This document shows, piece by piece, positions 1 through 10,315 of a stretch of 64,000 nt of DNA; position 1 is the stretch's first letter, and each line of letters starts with the position of its first letter. The DNA is from Polytrichum commune (Eukaryota > Streptophyta > Polytrichopsida > Polytrichales > Polytrichaceae), in the NCBI GenBank assembly GCA_950295325.1, contig OX485805.1:18403501-18467500 (forward strand), read 5' to 3'. The position numbers were made by a program, and so were the translations under genes. The notes below the pieces were generated by a model. That model was given only the letters and a program-made list of their open reading frames with translations. It did no database searches and was not told where the DNA came from.

Positions 1-3000
1 GTGTGGTTTCCTACCACTCTAGAGGGGGAAGCCTATGAATGGTATCGGGATCATGCCGAGGGACATTTTAGGGGATGGGAACAATTACAAAGGGAGTTTC
101 TTAACGAATTTAGGCCGGAAGTGGGTCAAAGTACCGCATTAAGGGCATTGTCGTCATTGAAGCAAGGAAGGGAGGAAGAAATTTCGGCTTACATTAGGAG
201 GTTTGATTTAGTGTGCACTAGATTTGTGGGTACCATGCTCAACGACGACACGCTAAAGCAATTTTTCATTCAAGGGTTTTTTAAGTCCGGAACTATTAGG
301 GGTGTTCTAGAAAGGAATCCCTTGACCTTGGCGGATGCCAAGCGTGCGGCTAGAGATATTGAAAACTTGGATAAAGATCACGAAAGGCTATGGAGAAGGG
401 AGGATGAATTGATCCCACAATTCATCCCCATACGCCCTAGGGTGGTAGCGGTAGAACCCGCTAAGTATGAGAACCAAATTCCATATGCCATTGTGGACAC
501 CGGTCCCCGACCTTTAGCGGTTAGGGAACCGGCACCTCTTTTGGCACTACCGGCCCCTAGAACGGATCCACACTTGGAGGAGGTTGAGAGAAGACTAGGT
601 GCTAGCCAACTAGGATTCCAAGAGGCTATGATAAAACAAATGCAAAGCCTCACGGATCAAATGTCATTAATGATCCGGAGTCAACAACCGGGGCCTCCAC
701 CCCCGGTTGAGTCGGGTAGGCATTCTTCCGGATTATGGTGTGTCCAATGTGGCCAACCGGGCCACACGCGTCAATTTTGTAGAAGTGGACAAAACCGTGA
801 CCAAAGAGGAAACGGTAACCCACCTCAACAAAATCAACGAGGTCAAGCGCCACCTCACTATGGAAATGGAAGCAATAGAGGACCACAACCTAGAGGGCAA
901 GGTGGCCAAAATTTAGAGAAGAAGGAATTTCATCCCTTTTGTGGAAGGTGGCACGCTCAAGGACAATGTTGGTCCGAAGGTCAAGAGTTTAATTGTAGCA
1001 ATTGTGGAGGAAGTCATCCCTCGGATACGTGTCGCCAACCGGACAAAATAATTAATGTCCCTTACCCGGTGGCTAATCCACAACAACAAGCAAGGGATAA
1101 TATGCGAGGTGCTAGGCCACAAGGAGTACCGGCCAATGAACTTAGGCCACCTAACTTATACTATGACCATAGTAATGCTAGGCAAACTTTTCATCCACCG
1201 GCGGGCTTGCAAACTACAACCGGTTACATTCCAATACAAAATAGACAAGGAGTTCCACCTAATGGTAGTAACGGGAGACAAGCGCCTCCAACGGATCCGG
1301 GACCATCTAACTCCCAAGATGTTAGGTTCATGGATGGAGTGTTGGAGGCCACATGTGATGACATGCTTCCTCTCCCAACGAGAATTGGAGAGGAGCAAAG
1401 TCAATGGCCTCCTCACACCAATGCTATTACATATGAGTTAGTGAAGGGTAAGGGTGTGGTTGAAGAAGCACCTGCACTAGCGGTAACTACTAGGGCTAGG
1501 AGAGGGGATGCCCCGTTGGAGGTAGGAATAGGAGAGCAAGGAAATTACTCTTCGGATGAAGAGATTAATCTCTCCGAGTTGGATAGGGTAGCTAGAAGAG
1601 CTACTAAGGATGTGGAGAGGGAAAATATAATTTTACAAGATAGGGAGAGGACTAATGCGGTACATGACTTGGATAATAGCGATGTGGGTGAATGGGAAGG
1701 ACCGGGGGTTCCCGTAGACGAATTCGACGTAGTGGGTAATTCTAAGGTGGAAAGATCTACCGGGTACGACTTGTGGGCGGACCTTAGTACACTCAAGGCG
1801 GATATTACTTTCGGCCAACTATTGGAAATTTCACCCACGGCAAGGAAAACATTAAAGGAGGGAATGCCGGTACACAAGAGGATGAGGAAGGTGAAAGCTA
1901 AAATAGCCGCTAGGATCCAATCACAAGGTGGAAGAGACGTGAAAGCTATAGAAATAGAAGTTGTTATAGTAGATAAGGTGGTTCCTAATGTGCTAGTCGA
2001 CGGAGGGAGTAGTCTAAATATACTACCGGAGGATACCATGAAAAAATTGGGACTTGGACTCACGGGGCCTTCACCTTTGGTCATAAATATGGCAAATCAA
2101 AGTTCGACTACGCCTTTGGGGATGATCAAGGATTGTAGAATAACTACGGGAGGTGAGGAGTACTTGGTCACCTTCCATGTCATTAAAATGCACTCCAACA
2201 AGGACACCTTCCCCATTTTGCTAGGTAGGCCTTGGTTGCGGATGGCGAATGCTATGGTCAATTGGGGTGGACCTAAACCATCCATCACTTATGGTCCGGA
2301 GGGTAATAGGGTCATAGTGTCCATTGGTTCATTAGAAGGATGGATGGAGAAGGAGATGTATTTGCCATTGGAGAAGGAAATTGATGACTTAAACGATAAT
2401 GAGATTGGCAAGGCATTGGTGGGAGTCGTCCATCCCGAAGGTCAAAGGGTTGTTATAGATTCGGGCTCGGGAAGTCTAGGTCCTAATTTTTACAATTATG
2501 GGGATAATGGGGATTATGCCCAATGGCTAAGGGAGTACCCCGAGTCCGAGGTTGATGTAATGGTTACATTTCACCAAGTAGGCTTAGGGAGTGAATTTCC
2601 TAGTGTTAGTTTAGGAGAGGGCTCATTGTTGGAGCCATGTGAGGTGCTCACCGAGGAAGAGTGGGTTAGCGGTGGGTTAACACCTTGGGTAGATGACGTG
2701 GAAGAGGGTGAGGTTAGTTTAATTCATGTAGATGGGACTCAAGAGGAGGATGTGATTATTGAGTCATCGAAATTGGAGGAGCCTTTACATTTCAAGACCA
2801 CGTCTACGGAGATAGTTGTAGGTCAAGATGTGAAAGATTACCCCAATGTGCCTTCCGATTGGTATCGGAACAAAGAGGAACAAGCACATGTGTCGGAAGC
2901 GGATTGGCGGTACGTGGATGTGAAATTAAAGAATGGAAAAACCCGACAAATGAAGATGGGCTCCAAATTGGGGGAGAAAGAGGTTAGGGAGTATAGCAAT

Positions 3001-5019
3001 TTGGTGGATGAGTTTAGTGATACTTTTGCATGGTCCTACGATGAGCTTAAGGGAATTCCTAGGGAAATGGTAGAGCACCGGATTCCTTTAATTCCGGGGG
3101 CGAGGCCAATTAGACAAAAGGAGAGGAGGATGAATCCTCAATTGCAATTGTTGGTGAAAGCGGAATTGGAAAGGTTATTGAAGGCCGGGTTTATCAAGCC
3201 GGTGGAAATCACGGATTGGGTTTCTCCTATGGTCTTAGTAAAGAAAAAAAACGGGAAATTAAGGGTTTGTGTCGACTATAGGAAATTGAATTCGTGCACA
3301 CAAAAGGATCACTTCCCCTTACCTTTTATCACCTTGTTGCTTGAGGAGGTTGGAGGTCATTCGCGATATACCTTTATGGATGGGTATGCGGGTTATAATC
3401 AAATTTCCATAGCCCTCCAAGATATCCATAAAACGGCTTTTACTACACCTTGGGGTACTTTTGTGTGGGTAGTGATGCCATTTGGGTTATGTAATGCCCC
3501 GGCTACTTTCCAACGATTAGTAATGTATATCTTCACCGACTTGTTGTTCAAATCCATGACCGTCTTTGTGGACGATTTTAGCACACAAAGTAATGTGGAT
3601 GATTACCTACATTGTGTTAGGGAGGCATTGGTTAGGTGTAGGAAGATGAGGTTAGCATTGAACCCGGATAAGACATTTTTGGGAGTGAATAAGGGAGTGT
3701 TGTTGGGTTATGTTGTTAGTGAGAAAGGTAGAGAACCCGATCCGGATAAGATTGCGGCCATAAGCGACTTGGCAACTCCAACCAATTCCAAGGGGATCTC
3801 TAAGTTGTTAGGACATGTGGGATGGTACCGGGAACTTATTCCTAATTTTTCAAAGATAGCGGTGCCCATTACCCATTTGCTCAAAAAGGATGTCAAATTC
3901 GAGTGGACGGATGCTTGTCAAAAAGCCTTTGAGGAATTGCGGGATAGGTTGAGCACCTATCCGGTGTTGATACCACCCAATTGGGGTAAACCTTTTCACG
4001 TCTATTGTGATGCTAGTAATGTGGCAATAGGGAGTGCGCTTTGTCAAGCAACGGGAGAAAAAGAGAAGGATCAACCTATAGCTTATGCGAGTAAGCAATT
4101 GACCCCCGCCGAAAGAAACTACTCTACAACAGAGAGGGAGTGCCTAGCCATGGTGTTTTCCGTTAAAAAGTTTAGGCATTACCTCATGTGCAACCCGGTT
4201 GTATTTTTTCTTGACCACATGGCTATCAAGTATCTAATTAACAAGGCGGAGTTAAGTGGTAGGTTAGCTAGGTGGGTTTTGTTATTAGAAGAATTCGACT
4301 ACACGGTGGAATATAAACCGGGTCGTATGCATTTACAAGCGGACCACTTGTCTAGGTTGTCGGAGGAGATAGGAAAAAATCCGGTAAATGATATGTTAGT
4401 AGATGATAGCCTCTTTGTGGTCACTTCTACACCGGCGTGGTATGCGGGCATAGTGGAATTTCTAACAACCCACAAGTTGCCCAAAGAGTGGACAAAAGAA
4501 GAGAGAAGGAAGGTGAGGGTAAATAGTAGGCAATTTGTTGTAGTGGGCCATAGGTTGTTTAGAAGGGGGTCCGATGGTATTTTACGACGATGCGTGTCAA
4601 AAACGGAGGTTGAAGCGATTTTAATCGCTTGCCACGATAGCGCTTGCGGCGGTCACTTCTCGGGTCAACTCACCGGGCAAAAAATACTTAGAGCGGGCTA
4701 CTTTTGGCCTACACTATTTAAGGACGCCCATGACTATGTAAGGAAATGCGACGCTTGCCAACGGTATGCCCGAGACGACCTTAGAATGGAGATGCCTTTA
4801 CATGTATCATTACCCTTAATTCCTTTCGAAAAATGGGGCATCGACTATGTGGGTGAGGTCCATCCCCAATCTTCAAAAGGAATGAAATATATTGTGGTGG
4901 CAACCGAGTACCTCACCAAGTGGGCGGAAGCCAAAGCGGTGAAGACCGACACGGCGGAACACGCGGCAACATTTATGTACGAAAACATAATTTCGCGGTT
5001 CGGGTGCCGAAGATCCTAG
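1..5019 (+). CDS. Ty3/gypsy gag-pol polyprotein, partial and frameshifted
   Basis: Polyprotein for capsid, proteolysis, reverse transcription and integration of the element. Numbering codons from position 1: gag-like segment about 1-240; a CCHC zinc knuckle at 247-260 (C-X2-C-X4-H-X4-C) and a second Cys/His cluster about 80 residues further on; retropepsin with active Asp at 667 in LVDGGSS; reverse transcriptase with the FVDD box at 1189-1192; RNase H with Asp 1337 in YCDAS; integrase zinc finger H1545, H1552, C1583, C1586; first catalytic Asp of the integrase core at 1615 in GIDYVG. The frame is open at the left edge, so the start codon is not in view. It ends at a premature TAG (5017-5019) because the reading frame shifts near 5001-5006; homology continues one frame over. 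Confidence 0.92.
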   Translation: MWFPTTLEGEAYEWYRDHAEGHFRGWEQLQREFLNEFRPEVGQSTALRALSSLKQGREEEISAYIRRFDLVCTRFVGTMLNDDTLKQFFIQGFFKSGTIRGVLERNPLTLADAKRAARDIENLDKDHERLWRREDELIPQFIPIRPRVVAVEPAKYENQIPYAIVDTGPRPLAVREPAPLLALPAPRTDPHLEEVERRLGASQLGFQEAMIKQMQSLTDQMSLMIRSQQPGPPPPVESGRHSSGLWCVQCGQPGHTRQFCRSGQNRDQRGNGNPPQQNQRGQAPPHYGNGSNRGPQPRGQGGQNLEKKEFHPFCGRWHAQGQCWSEGQEFNCSNCGGSHPSDTCRQPDKIINVPYPVANPQQQARDNMRGARPQGVPANELRPPNLYYDHSNARQTFHPPAGLQTTTGYIPIQNRQGVPPNGSNGRQAPPTDPGPSNSQDVRFMDGVLEATCDDMLPLPTRIGEEQSQWPPHTNAITYELVKGKGVVEEAPALAVTTRARRGDAPLEVGIGEQGNYSSDEEINLSELDRVARRATKDVERENIILQDRERTNAVHDLDNSDVGEWEGPGVPVDEFDVVGNSKVERSTGYDLWADLSTLKADITFGQLLEISPTARKTLKEGMPVHKRMRKVKAKIAARIQSQGGRDVKAIEIEVVIVDKVVPNVLVDGGSSLNILPEDTMKKLGLGLTGPSPLVINMANQSSTTPLGMIKDCRITTGGEEYLVTFHVIKMHSNKDTFPILLGRPWLRMANAMVNWGGPKPSITYGPEGNRVIVSIGSLEGWMEKEMYLPLEKEIDDLNDNEIGKALVGVVHPEGQRVVIDSGSGSLGPNFYNYGDNGDYAQWLREYPESEVDVMVTFHQVGLGSEFPSVSLGEGSLLEPCEVLTEEEWVSGGLTPWVDDVEEGEVSLIHVDGTQEEDVIIESSKLEEPLHFKTTSTEIVVGQDVKDYPNVPSDWYRNKEEQAHVSEADWRYVDVKLKNGKTRQMKMGSKLGEKEVREYSNLVDEFSDTFAWSYDELKGIPREMVEHRIPLIPGARPIRQKERRMNPQLQLLVKAELERLLKAGFIKPVEITDWVSPMVLVKKKNGKLRVCVDYRKLNSCTQKDHFPLPFITLLLEEVGGHSRYTFMDGYAGYNQISIALQDIHKTAFTTPWGTFVWVVMPFGLCNAPATFQRLVMYIFTDLLFKSMTVFVDDFSTQSNVDDYLHCVREALVRCRKMRLALNPDKTFLGVNKGVLLGYVVSEKGREPDPDKIAAISDLATPTNSKGISKLLGHVGWYRELIPNFSKIAVPITHLLKKDVKFEWTDACQKAFEELRDRLSTYPVLIPPNWGKPFHVYCDASNVAIGSALCQATGEKEKDQPIAYASKQLTPAERNYSTTERECLAMVFSVKKFRHYLMCNPVVFFLDHMAIKYLINKAELSGRLARWVLLLEEFDYTVEYKPGRMHLQADHLSRLSEEIGKNPVNDMLVDDSLFVVTSTPAWYAGIVEFLTTHKLPKEWTKEERRKVRVNSRQFVVVGHRLFRRGSDGILRRCVSKTEVEAILIACHDSACGGHFSGQLTGQKILRAGYFWPTLFKDAHDYVRKCDACQRYARDDLRMEMPLHVSLPLIPFEKWGIDYVGEVHPQSSKGMKYIVVATEYLTKWAEAKAVKTDTAEHAATFMYENIISRFGCRRS

Positions 5020-5684
5020 TAAGCGATAGGGGTACTCACTTTTTGAATGACTTGATTCGAGAGATGACAGAGAAATTTAAAATTGAGCACCGGAAGACTA
5101 CTCCCTACCACCCACAAACCAATGGACAAACGGAAAGGGTTAACGGAATTTTGGTGAGTATACTACGCAAGACGGTTATAGACTCGAAGCGGGATTGGGA
5201 TACGAAACTAACGGCGGCACTTTGGGCATACCGTACAACCTATAAGGTAACTACGCGTGCTACACCATTTTCCTTAGTCTATGGTCTTGAAGCGACACTA
5301 CCAATCGAATATGAAGTCGAGTCACTTAGGGTGGCCGTGAGTACGAGACTTACCGAAAGTCAATCCTTACGAAATCGACTAACCGATTTGGAAGCACTTG
5401 ACGAAGGGAGGAGAATGGCGGCTCAACATATTGAGGCAATCCAAAGAAGGAGAAAGATTACTTTCGACAAACGACATAAGAGAAGGGCCCTAACACCGGG
5501 AATGATGGTCATGATTCAAGACGCACGAAAGCTTGAATTTCCGGCGAAATTCAATGCGGTATGGTTAGGACCTTACCTTGTCTATGAGGTCTTTCCTAAT
5601 AATTCAATTCAATTGGAAACGTTGAATGGTGAGCTCTTTCCTACCCGTACATCGGGAAGTAGATGTAAGGAGTACCGAGCTTGA
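5004..5684 (+). pseudogene. Integrase C-terminal part, out of frame with gag-pol
   Basis: This segment carries the rest of the integrase: the second catalytic Asp in SDRGTHF, the catalytic Glu in NGQTERVNG, and a GPY/F-like module (GPYLVYEVF) near the end, stopping at TGA 5682-5684. It reads in frame 3, whereas upstream gag-pol reads in frame 1. The switch falls at a short G run (5002-5004), so a one-base loss there is the simplest cause. A programmed frameshift is less likely because the break cuts through the integrase core rather than a gag/pol boundary. There is no chromodomain. Confidence 0.88.
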
Positions 5685-6446
5685 CTAGGCAACTTACCCT
5701 TGGAGCAAGAGATGTTTGGATTCATCCCCCGATGGTCGCCAATTATGTGAGCCCAAAAGGGTGCCCACATTTAGTCTTAGACCCTTGAAACGTTAGTTGA
5801 TGCACTTTGAAGTAGCATGTTACTTCACAAAAATATAAAAAGAGTGAAATGTTAGTCTTAGAAGTACCATGTTGTAAGAGGCTAGGATGTGAGTTGTTAT
5901 TGTGTTTTTACCTTCGGAAGGATTTGAGTGAATGAGGATAGGTAAGGAGAACTTGGATTGAGTAGTTAGTGAGTAGGCTAGTACAAATGGATGGAGACAA
6001 CCAAAGTGACTCAAGAGGCAAGTGCATTCGAATTGGGATGAATGGAGGATCACATGGAGCGCACAAGTGGACCACCTCATCATGGCCACTTAATGGGGAA
6101 GGCCCAAGGAAGAATGCAAGGTGGAGGATAAGCAAATTCTCAAAGCACCAATCAAATCACGAGTTAAGCATCGTGGTTTGAATTAAGTGGTGAGCGACGA
6201 TTTGGGAAAGTAAGGGGAGAAAGTTATGGCGGCGGAAAGCGAAGGAGGCTAAGTTTGGGTTGAAGCATCCCAAGTTTGGTAAAGTGTGGTAGGTAGAAAG
6301 CCAAGGCTAGTTAAATGTTCGAATTAGGATCCTTGTTGATCATTTGAGGGAGGAAGACTTAGAAGATAGGATTGGCGCCTACTAAGTAGGAGGAAATCTC
6401 AAGGGCTTATCGTGAGCCTTGAGGGTGCTCACCCCCTCAAGCTTAC

Positions 6447-6453
6447 TATATAA
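6447..6453 (+). promoter_or_regulatory. TATA box in the Ty3 LTR
   Basis: TATATAA, followed by a pyrimidine-rich stretch, about 700 bp into the LTR. This is the likely element promoter and would set the U3/R boundary some 30 bp downstream. Confidence 0.5.
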
Positions 6454-6984
6454 TCCCTCATTCTTCTGTCACTCATCCTCTCTTTCCTTTGTGCTCCAAG
6501 GCACCCCACGAGTTATAAGTGTGGGTGTGGGAAGCCATATTGGAGCACATGTGTGTGCTTAGTTTTTAGTTTGAGAGCCAAGGCTTGTTAGCCTTGAAGA
6601 GGGCTTGACCTCTTGGTAGAATTAGTGTTGACGTGAAGGATTTTAAAGTTAATTCATGATTCCAATTTGTGGTACTTAAAGTTCATGTTTTGAATACACG
6701 TGGTTGCAAGTTCCATGTTTAAGAGTTGAGCACTTGATGTTGTGATGAGTGCAAAAATATACTTGTGTGGATTAGTTAGTCTTAGTGAAGTTAGGAAATT
6801 CTCTCTCTCCCTCTCTTCTCTAGGAAGTTGAGCTCTTAGAGCTCGGGAAAAAATGTGGAATTAGGTAGGGGACTTAGTGGGATTAGTGGAATTAGGTAGG
6901 TGAATTAGGGGGAGGCCTTGGAGAAGCTCTCTTTTGTTCATTTTCTGGTTTTTGTGGTTGAGGGTGGAGAAACTTAGTTAGAAG

Positions 6985-7290
6985 TAGCCGCAGCTAAGGA
7001 GCTGGGTTTATGAAGGAGCTGGATTTATTTAATTAGAAGTAAGGAGCTGGGTTTATTTAGTTAGAAAGTAAAGAGCTGGGTTTATGAAGGACCTGGGTTT
7101 GTTTAGTTAGAAGCTAAGGAGCTGGGTTCATGAAGGAGCTGGGTTTATGAAGGAGCTGGGTTTGTTTAGTTAGAAGCTAAGGAGCTGGGTTCATGAAGGA
7201 GCTGGGTTTATGAAGAAGCTGGGTTTGTTTAGTTAGAAGCTAAGAAGTTGGGTTTATGAAGGAGCTGGGTTTATGAAGGAGCTAGTTAAA
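6985..7290 (+). repeat. Tandem array inside the LTR (GGAGCTGGGTT units)
   Basis: The short motif GGAGCTGGGTTTATGAA recurs about ten times, alternating with TTTAGTTAGAAGCTAA, giving a composite unit of about 60 bp. Repeat number varies along the array, which points to replication slippage within the LTR. Confidence 0.8.
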
Positions 7291-7689
7291 TCCAAGAACA
7301 CTTGAAGGGTGAACCTTGCACTATGGACTCATCCAAGTCCAAATCCAATACCGCGGAGGAATGTGAGCCCAAACCCACTACTCGGACTACGGACGCTTAA
7401 GGGTGGGGGGTTTGGCCTCACACTATTGCCTAGTCTTAACACGTTATCAGTCACGATTGCCTAGAGCATCTCAGTCAGAAAAAAAAAGTTCCCCCTCTTT
7501 CCGCTCAAGACTAAGCCTCAGCCCTATATTAACCTCAGCTCACTATCTAGTTCCTTCTCTCCGCTCCGCTGCACCACGCAGAAGCACTGCTCCCACATTA
7601 GCTCATCTGATTCATATTTAAGATGTGATCGCAACTAGTATTAGATGATCAAACTACATATTAGAGAGAACCTGATAGTCAGATAGAAA

Positions 7690-8320
7690 GCCTTAGAGTT
7701 TGCTGCTGCAAGATATAATCTTAGCTTTGTTACTACAATATAGTTTAGACTTGCTACAAGCAAACTGATTATTGCTGCTACAGACAACTCTTTTCTTTTA
7801 CTGCCGTAGATACACAACTTAGTTTTGCTACTACAGATAACTTTTGTTTGTTGTTGTAGACAAACTTCCATCACCTGCTGCAGAAAACTATTTTTTTTTT
7901 TCTGCTACTACAAAACTCACTTTTGCTACTACAAATAGATTTTTCTGATTGCTGAAGACATTATCATTTTCTTACTCCTGTAGACAGACTCTTCTTGATT
8001 CCGCAAATAAGCTACTTTTGTTGCTACAGATATAGTTTCAACCTGCTGCAGATAATTTTCTATTGCTTGCTACAAATAACTCTCTCTTAATGCTGCAGAT
8101 ATCAAATTTACTTGCCGTAGATAGACTTCTTTTGTTGTTGCAGATAACTTCTTCATATTGCCGCATACCTCTGATTGTTGCTGCCGCAAAAAGCTCAAAA
8201 TTGTTGCTGATGCAGACAACACTTACCTACTGCCGCTGCAGATAACTCCAATTTGTTGCTGCCGCAAAACAATCCCTTTCTGATGCTACCAAAAGTGGCA
8301 TACTGATGCTGGAGCAAGCT
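7690..8320 (+). repeat. Degenerate minisatellite in copia leader
   Basis: About 15 loose repeats of a unit of roughly 35-45 bp built around TTGCTGCTGCAGATAACTT (variants with TACTACAGA and GCCGCAGA). It covers most of the stretch between the presumed primer site and gag. No coding potential is evident. Confidence 0.7.
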
Positions 8321-8601
8321 GATGACTAACTACGATAAGCATACTTACCTACTTTCTTATTTACTCTCATTCTGATTATCCGAGTTCTAGGTAACCTAAC
8401 ATACGTATAGGTTATATACTGAAGCTATATAATCAGGCTATACAAACCCGTACTTTATTAGATCATAAGTATATTTGTATGCTCCCGATGTTACATTTGT
8501 TGAAACAAATTGTGATAGGCAGACACCAAAAAGTATCATCACTCTAGTACATAATCTACAACACGCTACCTAGTTACTATTAGATTCCTAGATGTCCTGA
8601 G

Positions 8602-9675
8602 ATGGCATCATCTTCGAAACCGATAGTAACATTAGCTACCATAAGTAGACCACCATTAAATATCGGTGGAAACATGAAACTAGAGTTCAACCCCCTTGCT
8701 GCCGATGGATCAAACTACCTAGAATGGGAAAATGATGCTAGAGTAGCTCTAGGAGCCGAGGAAACAACTATCTACCTTGACAAAACAACAGCTGAAGGTC
8801 GGCCCGATTCTCTAAAATGTCAAGTGTTGATTCTTCTACGAAAGCATCTACACCCGTCCCTGAGACAACAATACATTAAAGTTGATCACCAAGTTGACTT
8901 GTGAACTCAGCTCCGTGACAAGTTCCATCATGAACATACCATATTTCTACCCGAGGCTAGAAATGATTGGATTAACCTCAGGGCTCTTGATTTTCCCGAT
9001 TTGCTCTCATTCAACGGAGAACTCCACCGAATCTCATCTCAACTTAGCCTGTGCGGCGAGCCAATAACTGAGGCTCAATTGATCGATAAGACTCTCTCCA
9101 CTTTCCCACCTGCTTCTGCAATTCTTGCCCAGCAATACCGAAACATGAAATTTGATAACCATAGCACACTGATGTCTCACCTCCTTCTCACAGAATAACA
9201 TGAGGCCATGTTGCTTAAAAATGCAGAATCCAGACCCGCACGGGAGATCCACACCATGATAGTTGCTGGACCGCCAAAAGGAGTGCCGGCCGTACACCTC
9301 TCGGAGGCACCGCGCCGATCACCAAGGGGTTTTCAACGCCGACCTCCACCTAGGTCATCCAAATTCAAAGAGATCTTGGCCAAGCAATGCAAGATGAACT
9401 TGAAGTTCAAACCAACGGTCATATTTGAGGATAATGCAGCATGTGTCGCCCAAATGAACACGGGGTTCATTAAGGCTGATCGGGTAAAACACATTAGCCC
9501 ACACATACTCGGATTTGCTCAACACCTCATAGAAACACGTCAGATTAAGATAAAGAAGATAGAATCCGAAAACAACATAGCAGATATGCTTACAAAGGCA
9601 TTACCCGCCTACAACCATAAGAAGCTAGTGTTAGAGGCAGGAATGAAAACTTTACACGAACTAACTTTGGATTAG
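8602..9675 (+). pseudogene. Copia gag fused in frame to RNase H remnant
   Basis: Starts at ATG 8602 after a typical leader. Codons 1 to about 250 match copia gag (DGSNYLEWENDARVAL near the start, a UBN2-type gag fold by family knowledge). From about 9355 the same frame continues as the end of copia RNase H (EDNAACVAQ, RVKHISPH, IADMLTKALP), stopping at TAG 9673. The gag zinc knuckle, protease, integrase and reverse transcriptase are absent. Two in-frame stops break the frame: TGA at 8902, where related proteins have Trp, and TAA at 9196, where Gln is likely. There is no frameshift. It therefore looks like a deleted non-autonomous copy that later collected point mutations. Confidence 0.85.
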
Positions 9676-9757
9676 ATTACACTTTTTTTTTATTGCTGGT
9701 TTTTCTCCTTTGAGTTTTAAAGTAGTAAATTTTTTAATGAGACAATCGCTATAGTTC

Positions 9758-9766
9758 GAGGAGGAG
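9758..9766 (+). promoter_or_regulatory. Polypurine tract of the copia element
   Basis: GAGGAGGAG immediately before the TGTTA start of the 3' LTR, the standard place for the plus-strand primer. Confidence 0.75.
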
Positions 9767-10032
9767 TGTTAAGGCAGCCTATAGCTAGCCTGTCGACCTA
9801 TAGCCGAATATAGATGACGGCAACTACCGGAAGGTAGCTGCACTACACCCGAGACAAGTGGGTCTAGGGTTAGTTATACATAGTAATGTAGGCGGCTAAG
9901 TGACGGCTACTCGCCATCAATGTATTCAAACTTAAGCACATATATATACGGTCACATGGCTCTTGTTAGCCACTTGCACTAAGGTAAAGGCTCATATTTC
10001 CGAGCGGGTTGTAATTCCGATCCCTACGAACA
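9767..10032 (+). repeat. 3' LTR of the copia element
   Basis: Starts TGTTAAGG directly after the polypurine tract and is taken to end at GAACA, 266 bp later. It contains TATATATA at 9941-9948, about 90 bp before the end, as usual for short copia LTRs. The right end is inferred from the terminal CA and the distance to the TATA box; no second copy is in view to confirm it. Confidence 0.65.
9941..9948 (+). promoter_or_regulatory. TATA box in the copia LTR
   Basis: TATATATA in an otherwise mixed-composition LTR; the likely promoter for the element. Confidence 0.5.
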
Positions 10033-10315
10033 GTGTCAGCTGACCAGAAGGTGACTTGGGGGGAGCGCAAAAGCGACCACAGAGGTGCTTTTAGGCGTCA
10101 TGGTCGGTTATAGGTCCTTCCTTAGTTGGGGTGGGGGGTCTCTGTGGATGAAAAATGCAGGGTCGTTGAGCGGAAACCGGATCCTAGGCGGTTGAGGTTA
10201 ATTCCTTGCGGCTCATAAATTGAACATATTGGGGGGGTGATTTTTGAATAAAGATGATCATTTTTGGGAACCACAATGTGGGCTTAGAGTGACGGTTTGC
10301 TCTTAATTAAAAGCC

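Larger units (their letters stand above)
1..7422 (+). mobile_element. Ty3/gypsy LTR retrotransposon, 5' end outside window
   Basis: Internal region from within gag through integrase, followed by a complete-looking 3' LTR. The 5' LTR, primer-binding site and start of gag lie left of position 1. Domain order gag, protease, reverse transcriptase, RNase H, integrase is that of Ty3/gypsy. No chromodomain follows the GPY/F-like region, so it looks like a non-chromovirus; I do not assign a clade. Apart from one integrase frameshift the reading frame is open for 1672 codons, which suggests a fairly young copy. Confidence 0.93.
5746..7422 (+). repeat. 3' LTR of the Ty3 element
   Basis: Begins TGTGAG and ends CTCACA, a perfect 6 bp inverted terminus with the usual TG...CA ends, about 60 bp after the integrase stop. 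Length 1677 bp. It holds a TATA box (6447-6453) and an internal tandem array. The polypurine tract before it is weak. The matching 5' LTR is outside the window, so boundaries rest on the terminal inverted repeat and the position after integrase. Confidence 0.75.
7423..10032 (+). mobile_element. Ty1/copia element with large internal deletion
   Basis: A leader, gag, the terminal part of RNase H, a polypurine tract and a 3' LTR are present; protease, integrase and most of reverse transcriptase are missing. A motif ACGTTATCAG (7441-7450), often seen just after copia 5' LTRs as part of the tRNA primer site, lies 18 bp after the Ty3 LTR end. I could not recognise a 5' LTR: the sequence left of 7441 belongs to the Ty3 LTR and does not resemble 9767-10032. 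The Ty3 element may have inserted into, or recombined with, the 5' end of this one. Confidence 0.75.
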
